Notes under the pieces: generated by a model
Seen by the model: the letters and a program-made list of their open reading frames with translations, nothing else
Databases searched by the model: none
What the model was told of the DNA's origin: nothing
Shown: one piece after another, positions 58,411 to 64,000 of the stretch
Numbering within the stretch: position 1 is the stretch's first letter
How the letters are laid out: each line of letters starts with the position of its first letter
Source of the DNA: Maratus speciosus
Taxonomy: Eukaryota; Arthropoda; Arachnida; Araneae; Salticidae
DNA length: 64,000 nucleotides
Reading direction: 5' to 3'
Assembly (NCBI GenBank): GCA_963932465.1
Contig: OZ010799.1
Coordinates: 283,040,083 to 283,104,082 of the forward strand
Translations under genes and position numbers: made by a program

Positions 58411-58850
58411 GAGCATGCCCATCAATAACGCTGATGTCAGAAATATTGTGGCAATGTCCGGAGCTATCGTTTTCTCTTTTACCTCAGGTACATTCACTCT
58501 TAAATAGCGCATACTGCCAATTTTTATATCCTAAAAAGAAACTGTTTCTTTTACATAAAATTAGTTTAAAAACTGTAAGTATATTTATCGGTTTATGTAT
58601 AGATCGTTAATATGTATGTCATAAAGCATAAACGTATCCATCACAAACGCTGTTGTCATAACTATTGTGGCATCGACCGGAGCTATCATATTTACTTTTA
58701 GCGTACTTAAATTTAATTTTAGATATCACATAATCTTAAATTTCATACCTTCAAAAAATGTTTATTCACATAAAATTAGTTTCAAAACTGAAATTGTATT
58801 TACTGATTTTTCATGATTTATAATATTATTTTCAAACAGGAATTTTTAAA
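58411..58850. repeat. Direct duplication, unit about 220 bp
   Basis: Copy 1 (58411) and copy 2 (58631) share CCATCA(A/C)(T/A)AACGCTG, ATTGTGGCA, CGGAGCTATC, ACATAAAATTAGTTT and AAAACTG blocks in the same order. Copies are moderately diverged, about 75-80 percent identical by eye. Confidence 0.7.
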
Positions 58851-59619
58851 AGTCTATCTTTACAATAAACATTTGTAAGCAACAATTATTCAAAATAAAA
58901 TTTGCATTAACCACTTTACTGTCACATTTTTTGATAACATAAAGTAAAAACAAGTTAGCCGACACTACATTTTAAGTACAAAAATATTTGCCTTAAATAA
59001 TCGAGAAAAGTCTGCCGCTTAAAGAACGGAAGATCAACCGAAGATTTCAGGTAAAAATTAGTGGTGTGGAAAAACTTTTAGTAAGGAAGCAAGCCTTGCC
59101 TGAACAGAGTTCGGGCAAAACCATAAAGTGGTTAATGTAAAGAAGTGTGCGAAATAAGTATGTGTATAAGTAGAATAAGGCAGTATTATCACAATTGGAA
59201 ATAGACTGCTCTTAGTTGGTAAGTGTTCCTTCTTTATTTCCTCAGAGAATCATTAAAAAAAAATCATGAAATTTGGATAAAAGTAGAACTTATTCTTTTG
59301 AACTTTTGTACATAGATTAATACTAAATAAGATTAGGGCAGAATAGGCTTATTCTTTTAAAACGCGTTGTTTTTATAAAATTCATTACTTTATTATTTAA
59401 ATACGTAATTATTATCTTTCATACAAAAAGGCTTTTTAGCTGTATTGGGTGGTTTTCTTAAAATATGTATGGGCAATTCTCCAATATGTGGGTAATTTTA
59501 CTCTGTGATTTATTGAAAATTAAAAGTTAAATTTTAAACAATTGTTTTAGAAATAGGTAAGACATAAGGTAGTGAGTAATGTACAATATTCCAACATGAA
59601 CTTTAAACGGTATTTTTCT
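58851..59619. other. AT-rich stretch, no gene seen
   Basis: No gene or repeat is recognised. Confidence 0.4.
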
Positions 59620-60151
59620 TTAACCCTTTATGTACTGAATTATGAATTCATGAAAATTGTATCTTCTAAAGCATTTTTCGTGAATTGTTTATACTACATT
59701 AGAAGATTTTCATAACCATTTAATGAATTTTAGAAGTATTTTGGAAGGATTGAAGGATTTAGAAGGATTAATTAAATTTCAATTTATAGGGATTTTGTAC
59801 AATATTTACAAACCCACTCTAATCTTTAATTTTAAATATTTTTCTTAGCATTTTGTAGAATTAGGAAATGTACAAATATAAAGTTCGAACAATATAGAAA
59901 TATTTCCGAATTGAAAAATTCATCCCCTCCATCCCCAACCCCAAGAAATCTGAAAAGATGCAAAGGCAAAAGAAATCATCCGTTTAAAAATATTTTTGTT
60001 TTGTGTAACCAATAATGCTTTTGGAACAAGCTAAATTAATGTATCTATAACACATTCTATACTGTAATACAACTAATCGATGTATTAAATGAATTTTATT
60101 ACAAGTTATTTTAATGGTACTTATAAGTACCGTCAGTAGATAAAGGGTTAA
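59620..60151. mobile_element. TTAA-flanked piggyBac-like MITE
   Basis: TTAACCCTTTATGTACTGA at 59620 is mirrored by TCAGTAGATAAAGGGTTAA ending at 60151 (one mismatch). TTAA is at both tips. The 524-bp interior is AT-rich and non-coding. Its end sequence places it with the elements at 10766, 43828 and 62931. Confidence 0.65.
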
Positions 60152-60370
60152 CCATCCTACCACTAATCGCCTCGATTCTGTAATTTAATTAATTCGATTT
60201 GAATGAGTAATTTCTTCATACAGTTATTTAAATAACAGCTGCATGAAACTAACTTGAATAAATATGTGGAATAGTTTTAAACAAAAATTTTGGTGCATAT
60301 GCTTTTATTCAAGATTGATTAATATTTCAAGAGGTTAGTAAACTGGTTTAATTTCATTAAAAGGGTAGTA

Positions 60371-61634
60371 CAAAGGGTACTAGGAAAGTTTTGCAATATG
60401 ATGAAACAAAAAGTCGTAGGTGGCTGCTTGTGGCTGCGTGTTGACATAGGTTCATACTTATAAACCCGCACGTAAGCACAAGTTTGTAGGCTCAGTTATC
60501 CATTAGCTGTGGTCGTGTGAAGTTCTTCCAGTGGTGTCCTCGTCACGAAGTGAGATAAGGGCAGTTTTGCAGTGTAACTTCGCGCGTAGTTTAAACATAA
60601 ACCAATACTTAGAAGCAATGACTCTTGCACTTGGTGATGATTGTTCACGTCGTATGACTATACACAGATGGTACAGAGAATTCCAAAGAGGAAATTTCTC
60701 CCTGGAGGACGCTGAAAGAGGGGGAAGGCCTCGAACGTCAATTACGGAGGAAAACATTACTGCTGTGAGGAAAATGCTTGACGAAGACAGACAATAACTT
60801 ACAAGCATATAGAGGATACCTTGGGCCTAAATGCACCTGCAATTCATTCAATTCTGCATGATCATTTGCACATGGAGAAACTGTGTTGTCTCTGGGTGCC
60901 ACATAGACTGACTGGGGAGCAGATGACACGAAATATGACTTGGTGCTGGGAGATGCTAAAACTGTTTGGTAAAGGATAATCTCCGTATGTGAACAGCATC
61001 GTGACAGGTGACAAAACCTGGCTATACTATTAAAATGTGCCGACTAAGTCTCAAAACAAAATTTGGTTCTTTGATGATGAGGACACACCGGTAGCTGTCA
61101 GAAAATCTCGATCTGACCAAAAGAAAATGATAGCTGTATTTTTCAAATCGAGTAGAATTGTTGAGTGTGTCGTTGTGGAAGCACAGAAGACTGTTACTGC
61201 TAAGTGATACAATGAACAGTGCCTACCTAATGTCATAGAATCTAAGAAAGTCATGTGACCAAAGTCAAGAATGAAGAAATGGTTCCTCCATCATGACAAA
61301 ACTCCAGCTCACCGGACCAAAGCCTGCACTAAATATTTGGACACTACAGTACTAAAACTTCTTGGTAACCCTCCGTACAGTCCAGATCTTGCCCCCTGTT
61401 ACTTCGTACTGTCCCCGCATGTGAAACTGAAGCAGAAAGGGATTCGGTTTTCCAGTGATGAGGAACTTCTGAGGGCTTGGGACAATGCGTGTTCCTTACT
61501 CCCAAGTGAAACTTGGCAGAGCTGGTTTAAGGAGTGGTTTCGGAGTTTGGAGAACTGTATTGCTTGTAAGGGAAATTACTTTGAAAAAGTTTGATAAATA
61601 AATCCGTACTGCAAAACTTTCCTAGTACTCTTTG
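60371..61634 (+). mobile_element. Mariner transposon, full-length but inactive
   Basis: The terminal repeats CAAAGGGTACTAGGAAAGTT (60371) and the mirrored right end, finishing ...CTAGTACTCTTTG at 61634, are flanked by TA (60369-60370, 61635-61636). At 1264 bp it is the normal mariner length. It contains one transposase relic spanning the whole interior. Confidence 0.9.
60531..61594 (+). pseudogene. Mariner transposase relic (DD34D family)
   Basis: The N-terminal DNA-binding part is visible: MTIHRWYREFQRGNFSLED, then RGGRPRTSITEENI and, after a break, YKHIEDTLGLN. The catalytic region has VTGDKTWLYY (first Asp), WFLHHDKTPAHRTK (second Asp) and YSPDLAPCYFVLSP, where the third catalytic Asp is expected but Tyr is found. 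The C-terminus ends GNYFEKV. At least two frameshifts and several stops interrupt it; no good ATG is kept at the start. Confidence 0.88.
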
Positions 61635-61704
61635 TAGTAACAGAATTATGAAAATTGCTTCTGTGCTCACAGTAAGTTAATCTTAGTAAGACTGCAATAT
61701 GATA

Positions 61705-62110
61705 TTAGGCTGAGCAAAAAGTTCTGGGAAATGTTTTTATCTAATAGTTACCGGAATTTTTATCGCATATAGGAGTACTAGTGGTATATCTATAGGAGTT
61801 CAGCAATTTCGACTCCAAAATGCTTATTGAACAAAATGATTTGCGTGTGTTGACCCGGCATTATTGGGGAAAAGGTCTAGCGATTCTGAAAGCTTTCGAT
61901 GAGAGTCCTTTAATGAAGTTGGAGGAGCCTGTCAAGAGTTTTTCGATTCCAAAGAGCTGCCATGGTACTTCCAGGAACTCCGACATCTGGCAGAAAGTCG
62001 TGGACTATGATGGTCTCTACTTTGAAGAATTGCCCTTGTTGTTTTTGTTGTTAATTTGCGCATATCAACGCAACTTTCACAAATTTCCCAGGATTTTTTG
62101 CTCAACCTAG
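61705..62110 (+). mobile_element. Deletion derivative of a second mariner
   Basis: The ends TTAGGCTGAGCAAAAAGTTC and the mirrored right end ...TTTTTTGCTCAACCTAG are flanked by TA (61703-61704, 62111-62112). These ends differ from the neighbouring mariner, so this is another lineage. At 406 bp, about 900 bp of the usual interior is missing. It inserted about 70 bp downstream of the first mariner. Confidence 0.8.
61820..62110 (+). pseudogene. Mariner N-terminus fused to C-terminus by internal deletion
   Basis: The frame begins at an ATG (MLIEQNDLRVLTRHYWGKG) and, after about 55 residues, continues into WQKVVDYDGLYFEE, which is the extreme C-terminal signature of mariner transposases. The whole catalytic domain is absent. 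The normal stop is missing, so the frame runs on through the right terminal repeat. The product, if made, could at most bind DNA. Confidence 0.65.
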
Positions 62111-62112
62111 TA

Positions 62113-62930
62113 TTTTGAACTAAGCAAAAGTATGTTACATCATGACAAAATCATAAATAAATGAAAATAATAACATAGAACATTTGAGTACTAGACAATA
62201 ATGACAGGTAATAATCATATTCTTATTTTTCTATCGATTTTTAAGCTTGTAACTTCTTTTGAAATCCAGATAATTAAAACTTGTTACTTTCTCAGAAACC
62301 AAAATTGGTGCTTCTATTAAATGTAACTGGCTTCCAATATTTATCTGCAATCTGCATGGTCACATGAGCAGTTTTATACAAGGTGACAGTAGTGACATGA
62401 GAACTAAGGGACTACATTTCTCTGGACACAATAAATATAAAAATATTTAAAATTTCACAGCTGCCAACTCTTCCGCTTTTTTACCACAAAAATTTAGTAG
62501 AAATTTTTGCCTTACTTAATCGGCAGATTACGTTGATTTAAAAAGGTAAAATTTACTATAAAATTTTTGTGGTACAAAAAAGCGTAAGATGTTGTCAGCT
62601 ATGAAATTTACAATAAAATTGCTTATTTTATACTTTAGAATGCAAATTTTTATTTTGTATTGTAAGAATTCTAAAAATAGTTTGTCGTCACACTTAAATT
62701 TGTTCCAAAGGATCAGTGAAGGAAACGGTAGAAAAGGTACAGTCGTGACAACAATATTGGAATACAATTTACATTTATTTTCTTCAAAATTCCTTTCGAA
62801 ATCGTAGTCAGGCATTACAGAATACATTTTATGCTAACAAAAATTATATAAATGGTAAAATTTTGTATAAAACCCCAAGTAACACAAATTACCACTTATT
62901 GGAGAATCGCCCATATACAGTAAACTGCTG
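62113..62930. other. AT-rich stretch, no gene seen
   Basis: Two opposed frames of 72-99 residues at 62528-62827 mirror each other and have no motifs. Nothing else is recognised. Confidence 0.4.
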
Positions 62931-63148
62931 TTAACCCTTTAGTGGGTGGTATCCACAAAAAAGAAGACCAAATTTTAATTCCTAAATTGAGAAATCGCAC
63001 CAAGAAAATTTCATTAAAATTTTCCTTTAATAAACTACGGGAATATAAGAAAGTTTTTATTTTCTAATAAATTCGTTTGGAAATTCTGGTGTCAGTCCAG
63101 CATTTCATCATTTTACAAACAGAATTACTCCGCGCCGGAAAGGGTTAA
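62931..63148. mobile_element. 218-bp TTAA-flanked MITE-like unit
   Basis: TTAACCCTTTAGTGGGTGG at 62931 pairs with ...CCGGAAAGGGTTAA ending at 63148; only the outer 10 bases match. It belongs to the TTAA/CCCTT group by its tips. It is non-coding. Confidence 0.45.
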
Positions 63149-63150
63149 TG

Positions 63151-63384
63151 CATACTTGCCAAATTACTCTTAAACGTCCGTAAAATGTGAGTTAAATTGA
63201 CCCAGTTTAAACACGTTTTGAACCAGAAATTTACTAAAGAAATTAATTCAAATAAATTTCATTGAGAAACAAGATTTCAAATGCATAATGATAAATCAAA
63301 TAAATTTTCTGGTTAGTAATGCGTATAACCTGGGCCAATTTCACTCACATTTTACGGAAGTTTAGGTGAATGTTGACAAGTATG
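63151..63384. mobile_element. 234-bp MITE with 7-bp target duplication
   Basis: GTTAATG occurs immediately on both sides (63144-63150 and 63385-63391). The ends CATACTTGCCAA and TTGACAAGTATG are inverted, and the repeat continues with CCGTAAAATGTGAGT(T/G)AAATT for about 70 bp each side. A 7-bp duplication points away from mariner and piggyBac. It overlaps the TTAA of the preceding MITE. Confidence 0.75.
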
Positions 63385-63391
63385 GTTAATG

Positions 63392-64000
63392 CAGACTTCC
63401 AAGGGGTGAAATGTTTTGCTCAAACAAATCGAAGACTGCATTGAACGAAGTAAAATTTGAATGGAGTAAAATAATCCATTTCACTGAATAAAATAAATTC
63501 CGTTTTTAATAGAAACTAAAAAGAGTAACGGCTTATTGCTAAAATAAACATCTTTTTCTTGAATTTATTCAAGTTCATTATAATATGTTATTGCAATAGA
63601 ATAAATTACTGGAAACAAACAAAATATGCAAAGATATTGTCACACTTGCTTTGTTTAACTTTCATTAATTTAATCTTTCGCTTCTCTTTGCAACATGAAG
63701 ATTAACTGATCAGTTTCTTTTTCCAGTTTTGCGACATAAGCAAAAATTTGATCTATTATATCAAATTGCGATTGGTAATATGGGAGAACGGCCATTAGTA
63801 ATTTTTATACCTCTCACATTTCTGTTGGTAAAAACTTTTCTATCTCTTCATTATTGACTCCGCCAATTTGTTAGTCTGTGAATTACCAAAGTTACATCGA
63901 AGTGGGTCTTGGAAAAATAATATACCAAAGAAGTTTCGATTATGGTTGGTCAGTTTGAGAAAAAATTGCCCGCAATAGTCGATGTGGAAAAATTTTTTGT
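63392..64000. other. AT-rich stretch, no gene seen
   Basis: No gene or repeat is recognised up to the window edge. Confidence 0.4.

Overview
This window looks like AT-rich, non-coding nuclear DNA from an animal, most likely an arthropod (insect or arachnid). The reasons are the transposon mix (Tc1, mariner, Ty3/Gypsy, Penelope-like, piggyBac-like and Helitron-like sequence), the many TA/TTAA-flanked foldback elements, the (TA)n microsatellites and the lack of any bacterial gene order. I see no intact host gene, rRNA or canonical functional tRNA. Nearly every recognisable protein piece belongs to a broken mobile element.

Layout. 1-11 kb: a foldback with two tRNA-like sequences (1341-1640), a 397-bp hairpin (3030-3426), and two large TA-flanked inverted-repeat elements with CAGG(G/T)TG ends (4230-6063, carrying a nested insert with a transposase tail; 6828-9589, carrying a SINE-like unit). 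11-19 kb: a TTAA-flanked MITE, a 189-bp x3 tandem array, AT-rich DNA, then a 1.85-kb GC-rich island set inside an 11-bp minisatellite, a Helitron-like terminus and a second foldback with a tRNA-like core. 19.0-20.8 kb: two Penelope-like copies in inverted orientation, each with a GIY-YIG endonuclease end and a hammerhead-ribozyme-like motif. 23.4-27.4 kb: a foldback, a full-length but broken Tc1-like element with DD34E motifs, and a second relic transposase. 28.1-34.3 kb: a reverse-transcriptase relic split by a Ty3/Gypsy LTR retrotransposon (28635-33398) with a 4-bp duplication.

35.5-46 kb: foldbacks with TTAA or TA flanks, an element with an unrecognised coding remnant (about 36960-39245), a long-TIR element (39251-41013), a Helitron-like unit made of about seven degenerate 300-bp repeats (to 43271), a 242-bp mariner-type MITE and a 2-kb TTAA/CCCTT element. 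46-60 kb: mostly featureless AT-rich DNA with tandem duplications (47.3, 54.3 and 58.4 kb), hairpins and another long-TIR element (55133-56916). 60-64 kb: a full-length mariner with a mutated catalytic site, a mariner deletion derivative fusing both protein ends, and two abutting MITEs.

Functionally this is a transposon graveyard. Autonomous relatives elsewhere in the genome presumably supplied transposase for the short elements. The most noteworthy items are the paired hammerhead motifs, the GC-rich island in the minisatellite, and the tRNA-like sequences held inside hairpins. All coordinates and alignments were made by eye; no database search was possible.
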